This document shows, in pieces, positions 28,397 through 36,496 of a stretch of 64,000 bases of DNA. The DNA comes from Mesorhizobium sp. B2-3-12 (GTDB lineage: Bacteria > Pseudomonadota > Alphaproteobacteria > Rhizobiales > Rhizobiaceae): the NCBI RefSeq assembly GCF_006442205.1, contig NZ_VFVR01000006.1, positions 186,001 through 250,000 on the forward strand. Reading direction: 5' to 3'. The notes below the pieces were generated by a model. It worked only from the letters and a program-made list of their open reading frames with translations. It was not told where the DNA came from and ran no database searches. Position 1 is the first letter of the stretch. Every line of letters begins with the position of its first letter. The position numbers were made by a program, and so were the translations under genes.

Positions 28397-29849
28397 GGGC
28401 GTGGCTTTCACGAAGTCCGGCGTTGGATATGCGCACAAAGGTGGCGCGTTCGCGGAAATCGGCAAGGTCGCGGCCACCGACATAACCCATAGCGGCTTTC
28501 AGCCCGCCTGCAAGCTGATGCAGCACACCAGACACAGGTCCTTTGTAGGGAACCTGTCCTTCAATGCCTTCCGGCACCAGTTTCAGCGTGTCGCGCACCT
28601 CGGCCTGGAAGTAGCGATCGGCGGAGCCCCGCGCCATGGCGCCGACCGAGCCCATGCCGCGATAGGCCTTGAAGGAGCGGCCCTGGTGCAGATAGACCTC
28701 GCCCGGACTCTCGTCGGTCCCGGCAAGCAACGAGCCGATCATGGCGGCACTGGCGCCGGCGGCGAGTGCCTTGGCCAGATCGCCGGAATATTTGATGCCG
28801 CCATCGGCGATCACCGAGGCGCCGGATTTGTGCGCCGTCTCGACCGCCGACATGATGGCCGAAAGCTGGGGAACGCCGACCCCGGCCACGATGCGGGTGG
28901 TGCAGATGGAGCCCGGACCGATGCCGACCTTGACTGCGTCGGCGCCGGCATCGATCAGCGCCCGCGTGCCTTCCGCGGTGGCGACATTGCCGGCCAGGAT
29001 GCGCACGGAGTTGGAAAGCTTCTTCGCCCGCGTCACCGCGTCCAGCACGCGCTGCGAGTGGCCATGCGCGGTGTCGATCACCAAAAGGTCGACGCCGGCC
29101 TCGATGAGACGCTCGGCGCGTTCGAAGCCGTCATCGCCGACGCTGGTGGCGGCCGCGGCGCGCAGGCGTCCCTGCGCGTCCTTGGTGGCGTGCGGGTTGA
29201 GCTGCGACTTCTCGATGTCCTTGACGGTGATCAGCCCGACGCAATTGCCCTTTTTGTCGACGACGACCAGCTTCTCGATGCGGTGCTGGTGCAGCAGCCG
29301 CTTGGCCTCGTCTTGGTCGACATTCTCCTTGACCGTGATCAGGTTCTCACGGGTCATCAATTCATAGACCTTCTGCGCCGGATCGGAAGCGAAGCGCACG
29401 TCGCGATTGGTCAGGATGCCGACCAGCCGGCCGGTCTTGTGGCCGCCGGCGCCGCCATTCTCGACCACCGGAATGCCCGAGATCGAATAGGTGCGCATCA
29501 GCGACAGCGCGTCGGCGAGCGTGGCGTCGGGTCCGATGGTGACCGGATTGACCACCATGCCGGATTCGAATTTCTTCACCTGCCGTACCTGCTCGGCCTG
29601 TTCGGCCGGCGAGAAATTGCGATGGATGACGCCGATGCCGCCTGCCTGCGCCATGGCGATGGCAAGCCTTGCCTCGGTGACCGTATCCATCGCCGCCGAC
29701 AGGATAGGCACGTTGAGGTCGATGTCGCCGGCGATGCAGGTGCGGATATCGGTCTGGCCGGGCATGACTTCGGAATGACGTGGCTGCAAAAGCACGTCGT
29801 CAAAAGTCAGCGCCAGTGCGCCGGTGGACGTTTCGATGATTTTTGCCAT
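28347..29849 (-). CDS. guaB: inosine-5'-monophosphate dehydrogenase
   Basis: A 500-residue IMP dehydrogenase, which oxidises IMP to XMP with NAD+ in the committed step of GMP synthesis. The TIM-barrel start ALTFDDVLLQPRHSEV is typical. Two CBS domains lie at about residues 95-210. The catalytic cysteine is Cys316 in GPGSICTTRIVAGVG, followed by the flap RGMGSVGAM. ATG 29849 gives the standard N-terminus; in-frame upstream sequence would add over 100 unrelated residues. The coding end overlaps the next membrane-protein gene by up to 50 bp. Confidence 0.95.
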   Translation of the reverse strand: MAKIIETSTGALALTFDDVLLQPRHSEVMPGQTDIRTCIAGDIDLNVPILSAAMDTVTEARLAIAMAQAGGIGVIHRNFSPAEQAEQVRQVKKFESGMVVNPVTIGPDATLADALSLMRTYSISGIPVVENGGAGGHKTGRLVGILTNRDVRFASDPAQKVYELMTRENLITVKENVDQDEAKRLLHQHRIEKLVVVDKKGNCVGLITVKDIEKSQLNPHATKDAQGRLRAAAATSVGDDGFERAERLIEAGVDLLVIDTAHGHSQRVLDAVTRAKKLSNSVRILAGNVATAEGTRALIDAGADAVKVGIGPGSICTTRIVAGVGVPQLSAIMSAVETAHKSGASVIADGGIKYSGDLAKALAAGASAAMIGSLLAGTDESPGEVYLHQGRSFKAYRGMGSVGAMARGSADRYFQAEVRDTLKLVPEGIEGQVPYKGPVSGVLHQLAGGLKAAMGYVGGRDLADFRERATFVRISNAGLRESHAHDVTITRESPNYPGGA

Positions 29850-29976
29850 GGCCAGCCCTTTGAATGCGAAAAAGCGCTGGACCGGAATGGACAGCGCCGA
29901 CTCGTTATTCCCTTTCAGGATTGGCGCTGGCTGGTAACACGTCGCGATGACGTTGGAAAGACGATGATTGCGCCTT

Positions 29977-30432
29977 CTATTCGGATGGCTTGCCGAGGAA
30001 AGCATCCAGCAAGGCATGGCGCGGCGAGGCGAAAGGACTGACGACGGTGACCCCACCCCATGTGAAGCCATCTTGCATGTCTTCCGACAGCAGCAGCCTG
30101 CAGCCGGCCTGCGAGGCAACGGAGAGAATGACCGCATCCCAAATACCCAGACGATGATCATTGGCCAGATCAGCGGCCATCATCATTATGTCTTGAGTGG
30201 TCGCGGCAACTGGAAACGCGTCACGCCAGCTCAGAAGGGCGTCACGGGCAGCCTTGGGCATTCGTCCAGCCTTGCGGACCAGAACATTGTACAATTCACC
30301 AAGGACCTGAGCGGGAACAACTGCAGACTCCTGCGGGAGGTTGCGCAGCAGATCGAGAGCGATATCGCGCTTCTCGGCACCGTTGATCCCTTCCGCGTAG
30401 GCAAGGATGTTGGTGTCAAGCGCAAACTTCAC
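29977..30432 (-). CDS. vapC: PIN-domain toxin (VapC-like)
   Basis: A 151-residue PIN-domain ribonuclease. The acidic metal-binding residues are visible as Asp6 (LDTNIL), Glu46 (LGELYN), Asp99 (WDAVIL) and Glu117/Asp118 (SEDM). VapC proteins cleave specific RNAs and are neutralised by the paired antitoxin. Its ATG overlaps the antitoxin stop as ATGA, so translation is coupled. The C-terminus extends about 20 residues past the usual PIN core. The RNA target cannot be read from the sequence. Confidence 0.86.
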   Translation of the reverse strand: MKFALDTNILAYAEGINGAEKRDIALDLLRNLPQESAVVPAQVLGELYNVLVRKAGRMPKAARDALLSWRDAFPVAATTQDIMMMAADLANDHRLGIWDAVILSVASQAGCRLLLSEDMQDGFTWGGVTVVSPFASPRHALLDAFLGKPSE

Positions 30433-30674
30433 CGCTCGTCCTCATAGAGTTCGTCACGGGTCCACCGTTCGGTATTCACGACAGGTTGGCGTTCGAGTCG
30501 GGACAACAGCGCCGTGCGTGAGCGGGAAGCGACACCCTGCTGCTGATCCGCGGGCACGATCCGCGCGACGGGGCGGCCGTGACTGGTCACGACATAGCTC
30601 TGGCCCTCGCGCACGCCCCGCAGGATAAGAGAAAACCTGCGGTTGGCATCGGCTGCCGAGACGGCTTCTTCCAT
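30429..30674 (-). CDS. vapB: Phd/YefM-type antitoxin
   Basis: An 81-residue antitoxin. The N-terminal DNA-binding Phd/YefM domain shows VSAADANRRFSLILRGVREG followed by YVVTSHGRPVARIVP. The C-terminal part, VNTERWTRDELYEDER, would wrap the toxin. CGGAGG lies eight bases upstream of the ATG at 30674; longer in-frame extensions cross the promoter. It is the first gene of a two-gene operon with the PIN toxin. The palindrome at 30690-30706, just upstream, is the likely autoregulatory operator. The family is formally Phd-type rather than classic VapB, so the symbol is by pairing. Confidence 0.85.
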   Translation of the reverse strand: MEEAVSAADANRRFSLILRGVREGQSYVVTSHGRPVARIVPADQQQGVASRSRTALLSRLERQPVVNTERWTRDELYEDER

Positions 30675-30689
30675 GATAAAGCCTCCGTG

Positions 30690-30706
30690 GTAGTTATATT
30701 CACTAC
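30690..30706. promoter_or_regulatory. putative antitoxin operator
   Basis: The inverted repeat GTAGT-TATATTC-ACTAC lies 16 bp upstream of the antitoxin ATG in a locally AT-rich stretch. Phd-type antitoxins bind such sites to repress their own operon. Confidence 0.6.
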
Positions 30707-30876
30707 AATAATGAGAGCCGTCACCTTTCGCAAGCCGTTCCGTAGCTGGCCCTTGCCTTGCGGCATCCGAGATAAGGTCGTCCAAGAGACTGCCAACCTC
30801 CTTGCGGTCGCACAAACGTGACAGCAAATTAAGCGACATCAGGCCAAAGGCGTGATAACCGCCCTTTCGTATCGGC

Positions 30877-32343
30877 TTGCCCCAGTCGGCAACGCAGTTT
30901 TGGCCAATTCGGACGCGTTCCTTGACCCGCACAATCCCGCTCATCCTGGCGGTCGCTCTTTTCATGGAGAACATGGATTCGACCGTCATCGCGACATCGC
31001 TGCCGGCGATCGCCATCGACATCCATACCAGCCCGATCGCGCTCAAGCTTGCGCTGACGGCCTATCTTGTGTCCCTGGCGATCTTCATTCCAATCAGCGG
31101 CTGGATGGCCGACCGCTTCGGCGCCAAGAACATCTTTCGTGCCGCGATCGCCGTGTTCATTGCCGGTTCGGTCGCCTGCGCGCTGTCGGGTTCGCTGCCG
31201 GCCTTCGTTGTTGCGCGTTTCCTGCAAGGCATTGGCGGCGCCATGATGACGCCGGTCGGGCGCCTGGTTCTGGTGCGCGCCACGCCCAAGAGCGATTTGG
31301 TCGCCGCCATGTCCTGGCTCACCATTCCAGCACTCGTCGGCCCGCTGGTCGGCCCGCCGATCGGCGGCTTCATCACCACCTATTTTACCTGGCACTGGAT
31401 TTTCCTGATCAATGTTCCGATCGGCCTGATCGGCATCTGGCTGGCGACACGCTTCCTGCCGGAAACCGAAGCCACCGAGACGCCGCCGCTCGATTTCATC
31501 GGTTTCGTGCTGAGCGGGCTGGCGGCATCCGGTGTCGTGTTCGGCCTGTCGGTGGTCAGCCTGCCCTATCTGCCGCCGGCGACCGGCCTCATCACCGTGG
31601 CCGTCGGACTGGTGTCGGGCGCGCTCTACCTGATGCATGCGCGCCGCGCCAAAAATCCGCTGCTGGCGCTCGAGCTGTTCCGCAACCAGGTGTTCCGCTC
31701 CTCGGTGCTCGGCGGCAGCCTGTTCCGGATCGGCATCGGTGCCGTGCCATTTCTGTTGCCGCTGATGTTCCAGATCGGTTTCGGGCTGACACCGTTCCAG
31801 TCCGGCATGATCACCTTCGTCTCGGCGATCGGCGCCATAGGCATGAAATTCGTCACCGCGCTGATCTTCCGCGTTGCCGGCTTCCGGCGCGTGCTGATCG
31901 TCGGCTCGCTGGTCGCCGCCGCATCGATCGCCATGTACGGCCTCTTCACCCCCGAAACGCCTTACGCGCTGATGCTGGCCATATTGCTGGTCGGCGGCTT
32001 CATCCGCTCGATGTTCTTCACCGGCGTCAACGCGCTCTCCTATGCCGAGGTGTCGGCCGAGGACACCAGCAAGGCAACGCCGATCACGGCGGTGTTCCAA
32101 CAGCTCTCGATCGCGCTCGGCGTGGCCCTTGCCGGCGGTGTTCTGGAAGTCTCGACCTCGATCCATGGCGGCCCGCTGACGCTGGGCGATTTCCACATCG
32201 CCTTCTTCATCGTGGCGGCGGTATCGGCGGCGGCATCGCTGTCGTTCATGCGGCTGGCGCCCGACGCCGGCAACGCCGTGTCGGGACATGGCCGGCTGAC
32301 GACGCCGAAGACGCTGGAACCGGTGAGATCGCCGGGAGAGTGA
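30877..32343 (+). CDS. DHA2-family multidrug MFS transporter
   Basis: A membrane protein of up to 488 residues with about 14 hydrophobic segments, of the EmrB/DHA2 drug:H+ antiporter type. Family signatures are MENMDSTVIATSLPAIA at the first helix, GWMADRFGAKNIFRAA after the second, and the motif-C-like LVGPLVGPPIGGFI in helix five. There is no ATG at the expected start. The reading frame opens with a TTG at 30877 (or TTG 30922), and the first ATG, at 30964, falls inside helix one. No clear ribosome site is visible. It is divergent from the toxin-antitoxin pair and converges with rlmE. Confidence 0.82.
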   Translation: MPQSATQFWPIRTRSLTRTIPLILAVALFMENMDSTVIATSLPAIAIDIHTSPIALKLALTAYLVSLAIFIPISGWMADRFGAKNIFRAAIAVFIAGSVACALSGSLPAFVVARFLQGIGGAMMTPVGRLVLVRATPKSDLVAAMSWLTIPALVGPLVGPPIGGFITTYFTWHWIFLINVPIGLIGIWLATRFLPETEATETPPLDFIGFVLSGLAASGVVFGLSVVSLPYLPPATGLITVAVGLVSGALYLMHARRAKNPLLALELFRNQVFRSSVLGGSLFRIGIGAVPFLLPLMFQIGFGLTPFQSGMITFVSAIGAIGMKFVTALIFRVAGFRRVLIVGSLVAAASIAMYGLFTPETPYALMLAILLVGGFIRSMFFTGVNALSYAEVSAEDTSKATPITAVFQQLSIALGVALAGGVLEVSTSIHGGPLTLGDFHIAFFIVAAVSAAASLSFMRLAPDAGNAVSGHGRLTTPKTLEPVRSPGE

Positions 32344-32346
32344 GGC

Positions 32347-32565
32347 GGCCAATTCAGCCTTCGATGTCCCCCGGCCCTTCGCTATGGCTGCGGGCGCTCG
32401 AGTCCTTCGGAACGTCCACTGGACGTTCCGATCCGCCTGACGGCGGAGCGGTAGTTGGTGGGCCAGTCAGGCCTCAGCGTCCCCCGGCCCTTCGCTATGG
32501 CTGCGGGCGCTCGAGCCCTTCGGAACGTCCACTGGACGTTCCGATCCGCCTGACGGCGGAGCGGT
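32347..32565. repeat. 113-bp-period tandem duplication at rlmE 3' end
   Basis: An 87-bp core at 32366-32452 recurs at 32479-32565 with a single mismatch, and the flanks are similar too. Copy B is the last 32 codons or so of rlmE; copy A lies beyond its stop. Each copy holds a 10-bp-arm palindrome with arms CGGAACGTCC and GGACGTTCCG around ACT, centred at 32419 and 32532. Confidence 0.9.
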
Positions 32566-33264
32566 CTCTCGCCCTTTGAAGTCTTTCGCCAAGAGATAAA
32601 GCTCGACCGATTCGTCGCGCGATGCCGGCGGCTTGACGTGGTGGACGGAGCGGAAATTCTTCTTGAGCATAGAGAGAAGTTCGTTCTCGGCGCCGCCCTG
32701 GAAGGTCTTGGCCAGGAAATGGCCGCCGGGCTTCAGGACCGACAGCGCGAAATCGGCCGCCACCTCGCACAGATGCATGGTGCGGATATGGTCGGTCCGC
32801 TTGTGGCCGGTGGTCGGTGCCGCCATGTCGGACAGGACGACGTCCGGGTCTCCGCCCAGCGCTTCGGCCAGCTTCTGTGGAGCCTGCGGATCGAGAAAAT
32901 CCATCAGCAGCACCGGCGCACCGGGCACGGCGTCCATTTCCAGATAATCGATGCCGATGACATGCGGGTTCTCGGCCGTCGATTTCGTGCGCGCGGCCGC
33001 GACCTGACACCAGCCGCCGGGGGCGGCACCCAGATCGATGACCTTCATGCCGGGTTTCAAGAGATGGTGCTTGTCGTCGATCTCGATCAGCTTGTAGGCC
33101 GCACGCGAGCGATAACCATCGGCCTTGGAGCGCTGGACATAGGGATCGTTGATGTGGCGCTGCAGCCAGCGGCGCGACGATTCCTTCAGGCCGCTCTTCT
33201 TCTTGATCCGCGTCTTCAGCACGCGGATGCTGGCCGAACCTGGTTTTTCCGGTTTCTTGGTCAT
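32467..33264 (-). CDS. rlmE: 23S rRNA (uridine-2'-O-)methyltransferase RlmE
   Basis: A 265-residue SAM-dependent methyltransferase of the RlmE/FtsJ family, which methylates the 2'-O of a uridine in the 23S rRNA A-loop. The SAM motif VIDLGAAPGGWCQVAA is near residue 75. The K-D-K-E tetrad is represented by the RAAYKLIEID lysine, DVVLSDMAAPTTG, LAKTFQGG and SVELYLLAKDF. A basic N-terminal extension and a C-terminal tail of about 30 residues (PPSGGSERPVDVPKG onward) exceed the family core. The tail is encoded inside a repeated DNA element. ACAGGAAAC precedes the ATG at 33264. It follows the Ppx/GppA gene on the same strand. Confidence 0.92.
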   Translation of the reverse strand: MTKKPEKPGSASIRVLKTRIKKKSGLKESSRRWLQRHINDPYVQRSKADGYRSRAAYKLIEIDDKHHLLKPGMKVIDLGAAPGGWCQVAAARTKSTAENPHVIGIDYLEMDAVPGAPVLLMDFLDPQAPQKLAEALGGDPDVVLSDMAAPTTGHKRTDHIRTMHLCEVAADFALSVLKPGGHFLAKTFQGGAENELLSMLKKNFRSVHHVKPPASRDESVELYLLAKDFKGRETAPPSGGSERPVDVPKGSSARSHSEGPGDAEA

Positions 33265-33319
33265 CGGCCAGTTTCCTGTTCGAGCATGATCTTTCGGCGG
33301 CTGCGCATTTGAGGACCGC

Positions 33320-33469
33320 CTTCCCCCACTCCGTCGCTGCTTCGCAGCGCCACCTCTCCCCCCTCCGGAGGGAGAGGAAGGGAGCCAGCCTGGCCAAGCT
33401 CGCGCCCTTCCTCTCCCCCGTCGATCGGGGGAGAGGTGGCGAGCGAAGCTCGACGGAGTGGGGGTCGAC
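33320..33469. repeat. RIME-like intergenic palindromic mosaic B
   Basis: This element starts with CCCCCACTCCGTCGCTGCTT and ends with CGACGGAGTGGGGGTCGAC. The ends are inverted copies, with internal hairpins (CCCTCCGGAGGG; CTCTCCCC...GGGGAGAG). It fills most of the gap between rlmE and the Ppx/GppA gene. A second copy with a different centre is at 40853-41021. Confidence 0.82.
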
Positions 33470-33502
33470 TGTTCACCAAAGCACCGCGGCGGCCTCTCGG
33501 GA

Positions 33503-34918
33503 TCATGCCCTCCCACGCCCATCATTGCGCCAGACGCCGTCATCGGCCATCAGCTCGCTCAATATGCCTTCGCGCAGGCCCCGATCGGCGACGCGCAGCC
33601 GTTCCGACGGCCAGACGGCGCGGATCGCTTCGAGGATAGCACAGCCGGCGAGCACCAGATCGGCGCGGTCGGCGCCGATGCAAGGGTTGGCGCAACGTTG
33701 CTGGAAATCCCAGCCAACCAGCCTTTCGACCATGCGGTCGACGCTGTCGCGATCCATCCACAGGCCGTCGACCCGGCGGCGGTCGTAGCGTTCGAGATCG
33801 AGATGGACGCCGGCCAGTGTCGTCACCGTGCCAGAAGTGCCGAGCAGGTGGAAATTCGGGCTGGCCTTGAGGTGGCTCAGCCGGTCGCGGCCGTCGAAGG
33901 CGGCAAGCCTGCCTGCGACGTCGTCGACCATGGCGGTGAAGATCTCACGCGTCACGGTGCGGCCGCCAAAGCGTTCGGCCAAGGAGACGACGCCGACCGG
34001 CAGCGATGTCCACGACACGATGTGGTTGGCCAGCCGCGGCGAACGGCGACCGGTGAGATCGATCAGCGCGATCTCGGAAGAGCCGCCGCCGATGTCGAAC
34101 AGCACGACGCCCTGCGTGTCGCGCTCGACCAGCGAGCCGCAGCCGGAAACCGCAAGACGGGCTTCGGTCTGGCGGTCGATGATCTCAAGCTTCAGGCCGG
34201 CCTCGCGTTCGACGCGTTCGAGAAACTCGACGCCATTCTCGGCCGAGCGGCAGGCTTCCGTGGCGATCAGCCTTGCCTTCCTGATCTTGCGGCCGCGCAA
34301 TTTGTCGCCGCAGACCTTGAGCGCCTCGACGGCGCGGTCCATCGCCGGCTGGCCGAGCCGGCCGTTGGCGGTGAGCCCCTCGCCCAGCCTGACGATGCGC
34401 GAAAAGGCATCGATGACGCGGAACTGGCCATGGCGGGTGGGAACGGCGACCAGGAGCCGGCAATTGTTGGTACCGAGGTCGAGTGCCGCGAAAACGGGAA
34501 GCTCGTGCAGCGGCGGCCGGCGGTTGCCTTGCTCGGGGCGTGGCAACGGAACGGCGGGCGCGATCGTCTGAACCGCCACCGGTTTCAAGTCCAATGCGGC
34601 GACGGCGACCTTGCCTTGCACCGGCAACCGATTCTCGTCGGGGCGTGCCTCGTCGCGCGCGAAAACCTTGCGCCCACGCCTTCGCTTGCGCCGCTTCTTG
34701 GGCTTGCCTTTCTGGGTCGCGTCGCCCACCTGCCCATTCACGGAGCGAGGCTCCGTCGGGCGGCGTTGCTGCCAACCGGCTGTCCCCGGGCCTGATGACC
34801 CCGGGGAAGCGCTGGACGCGCCCACCTCCGGCGCGCCTGCGCCGGTGTCGCGGTCTTCCACTGTCGTTCCTTCCGGCGCCGCGCGAACCGGTGACGGACG
34901 CAGCAGGCGCTTTGGCAT
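33503..34918 (-). CDS. Ppx/GppA family phosphatase
   Basis: A 471-residue member of the exopolyphosphatase/guanosine pentaphosphatase family, with the actin-like ATPase fold. The phosphate-1 loop FAALDLGTNNCRLLVA starts near residue 142, SRIVRLGEGL follows, and the phosphate-2 loop VVLFDIGGGSSEIALID is near 270. The first 135 residues are a disordered, Lys/Arg- and Pro-rich extension (KGKPKKRRKRRRGRKVF) that the core family lacks. It could bind nucleic acid or polyphosphate, but this is inference. The enzyme may act on polyphosphate or pppGpp. It lies upstream of rlmE on the same strand, separated by mosaic B. Confidence 0.88.
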   Translation of the reverse strand: MPKRLLRPSPVRAAPEGTTVEDRDTGAGAPEVGASSASPGSSGPGTAGWQQRRPTEPRSVNGQVGDATQKGKPKKRRKRRRGRKVFARDEARPDENRLPVQGKVAVAALDLKPVAVQTIAPAVPLPRPEQGNRRPPLHELPVFAALDLGTNNCRLLVAVPTRHGQFRVIDAFSRIVRLGEGLTANGRLGQPAMDRAVEALKVCGDKLRGRKIRKARLIATEACRSAENGVEFLERVEREAGLKLEIIDRQTEARLAVSGCGSLVERDTQGVVLFDIGGGSSEIALIDLTGRRSPRLANHIVSWTSLPVGVVSLAERFGGRTVTREIFTAMVDDVAGRLAAFDGRDRLSHLKASPNFHLLGTSGTVTTLAGVHLDLERYDRRRVDGLWMDRDSVDRMVERLVGWDFQQRCANPCIGADRADLVLAGCAILEAIRAVWPSERLRVADRGLREGILSELMADDGVWRNDGRGRA

Positions 34919-35216
34919 GTTTCAAGTTGCCGTCAGACTAACAGTGCCGCGCCCGATCACCAAGACCCGCATGCCGAATTTTGCCGGCTGGCGGCGCGGG
35001 CCTGCTTTTGCACTGGCGTAATGTACCGGCAAGGCCTGGCTGGTAGCGCAACATCGTCGCGGGACGCGGCAAATCGGGACAGCATCCGCCGCGACAAGTG
35101 TTCGCGGTTGAATAGCCGGCTTCAATGAGGCATTTCTGAAATTAATGAGGAATTCGGGGCGCGGTTGGCCTCTCGACAGAAAAGGACGCGGACAGGCAAC
35201 GCATGGCAGTCGGGCA
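34919..35216. other. Ppx/GppA - flippase-like divergent gap
   Basis: A 298-bp region between divergent genes. I see no small gene, strong palindrome or repeat family member in it. It presumably holds the two promoters. Confidence 0.4.
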
Positions 35217-36149
35217 ATGAACTGGAAACGCTTTTTCTGGCCGGTCGTCGGCATCGGCGCGGTGATCTTCTCGCTGCTGCTGCTCTGGCACGAATTGCGC
35301 GGCGTCTCGCTCGACGACGTCTGGGACGGGCTGGCGGCCATTCCGGCTCGCGACTGGATGCTGGCTGGCTTGAGTTCGGTCGTCGCCTACGCCGCGCTCG
35401 CCGGCTACGATCACATTGCGCTTCTTCATATCGGCAGACGAGTGTCGTGGCTGTTCGTGACGCTCTGCTCCTTCACCACCTATGCGCTGTCGCACAATAT
35501 AGGCGGCTCGGTGTTTTCCGGCGCCGTCATCCGCTACCGCGCCTACGGCACCAGGGGCTTGACGGGCCAGGAAGTCGGCGTGCTGGTGGCGATCTGCTGG
35601 ATAACCTTCGTGTTGTCGACGATTCTCGCCGCCGGCCTCGTGCTGGTGTTCGAGCCGCAGATTATCGACCGTTTTTCCGGCATCGCCCATCACGGACTGT
35701 CGAAGGCGGCGGGCATCGCCATGCTGATCCTCATCGCCGCCTATATATTCGGCAGCTGGCTGCATCTGCGCCCGCTGAAGATCGCCAGCTTCCAGCTTCA
35801 CTATCCGGCGCTGCCGATTGTCGTCAGGCAGTTGCTGATCGGCCCGATCGAACTCCTGGCGGCAGCCGCGATCATCTTCTTCGCCCTGCCGGAGGTGCAC
35901 AATCCCGGCTATTTCATCGTGCTCGGCGTCTTCCTCGTCTCCTTCTCGGTCGCCCAGATCTCGCACGCGCCGGGCGGCCTCGGTGTGTTCGAGGTGGTGT
36001 TTCTCGCCGGGCTTTCCGACATGGACCCTGTCGGCGTGCTGGCCGCGCTGCTGGTGTTCCGGCTGTTTTATCTCATCATCCCGCTGATTCTGGGCCTGGG
36101 CATCGTGCTGTTCTTCGAACGCTCGCAATTCAGCCGCAAGGAGAGCTGA
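35217..36149 (+). CDS. MprF-like/UPF0104 (LPG synthase TM) membrane protein
   Basis: A 310-residue polytopic inner-membrane protein with about eight hydrophobic segments. It matches the lysylphosphatidylglycerol synthase transmembrane domain family (PF03706, YbhN/UPF0104), the flippase-like part of MprF without the synthase domain. Family segments are YALSHNIGGSVFSGAVIRYR near residue 92 and ISHAPGGLGVFEVVFLAGL near 255. The role is probably lipid or glycolipid translocation, unproven. The ATG at 35217 is used because the upstream in-frame ATG (35145) would add a polar tail. Its ribosome site is weak. It ends upstream of tRNA-Gln. Confidence 0.8.
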   Translation: MNWKRFFWPVVGIGAVIFSLLLLWHELRGVSLDDVWDGLAAIPARDWMLAGLSSVVAYAALAGYDHIALLHIGRRVSWLFVTLCSFTTYALSHNIGGSVFSGAVIRYRAYGTRGLTGQEVGVLVAICWITFVLSTILAAGLVLVFEPQIIDRFSGIAHHGLSKAAGIAMLILIAAYIFGSWLHLRPLKIASFQLHYPALPIVVRQLLIGPIELLAAAAIIFFALPEVHNPGYFIVLGVFLVSFSVAQISHAPGGLGVFEVVFLAGLSDMDPVGVLAALLVFRLFYLIIPLILGLGIVLFFERSQFSRKES

Positions 36150-36293
36150 GACGCGGATCGCACGCAGTGGAAAACGCCGGCTTTCGGAGCCAGCGACAAA
36201 AGCTGGCAATTGAAGCGCAGAGCAGGCTTGACTATTTTCCGCTGGCGGCTACAAGGCAGCGCTCACAGCGGCTAGCCCGCTCGGCCCGCGCGG

Positions 36294-36318
36294 TTTCACG
36301 TTTATCGTGAAAATCACG
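36294..36318 (+). other. competing hairpins upstream of tRNA-Gln
   Basis: TTTCACG-TTTAT-CGTGAAA (36294-36312) is a perfect 7-bp hairpin. Its right arm can instead pair in CGTGA-AAA-TCACG (36306-36318). The two are mutually exclusive and end six bases before the tRNA, so they may shape the tRNA precursor's 5' leader. Confidence 0.5.
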
Positions 36319-36323
36319 CCTGC

Positions 36324-36397
36324 TGGGGAATAGGTTAACGGTAGACCCACGGACTCTGACTCCGTTAGTCCTGGTTCGAATCCAGGTTCCCCAGCCA
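36324..36397 (+). tRNA. tRNA-Gln (anticodon CUG)
   Basis: The acceptor stem TGGGGAA pairs with TTCCCCA, followed by discriminator G and an encoded CCA at 36395-36397. The anticodon stem ACGGA/TCCGT encloses the loop CTCTGAC, giving anticodon CUG that reads CAG (glutamine). The T-arm CCTGG-TTCGAAT-CCAGG is canonical. Length is 74 nt with CCA. A possible promoter, TTGACT at 36228-36233 with TACAAG 16 bp on, lies about 70 bp upstream. Confidence 0.95.
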
Positions 36398-36496
36398 AAA
36401 TTCGATAGCACTCATCACTCCGATCCTCGGTATATGTGATGGCGGCTCGCGCGTTCACGGCTAAGCTTCTTGAAGATTCCCGCACGAGCCCGCCCG

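Noticed and set aside
28248..30041. A 597-codon + strand frame opposite guaB
   Set aside because: It lies over guaB and the overlapping membrane gene and is explained by GC codon bias.
30829..32352. A 507-codon minus-strand frame opposite the DHA2 transporter
   Set aside because: Low-complexity charged and Gln/Arg-rich translation; the + strand shows clear membrane helices and transporter motifs.
33320..33469. Repeated palindromic blocks considered as a CRISPR array
   Set aside because: There are only two inverted ends, no regular spacers and no cas genes; the structure fits a RIME-like element.
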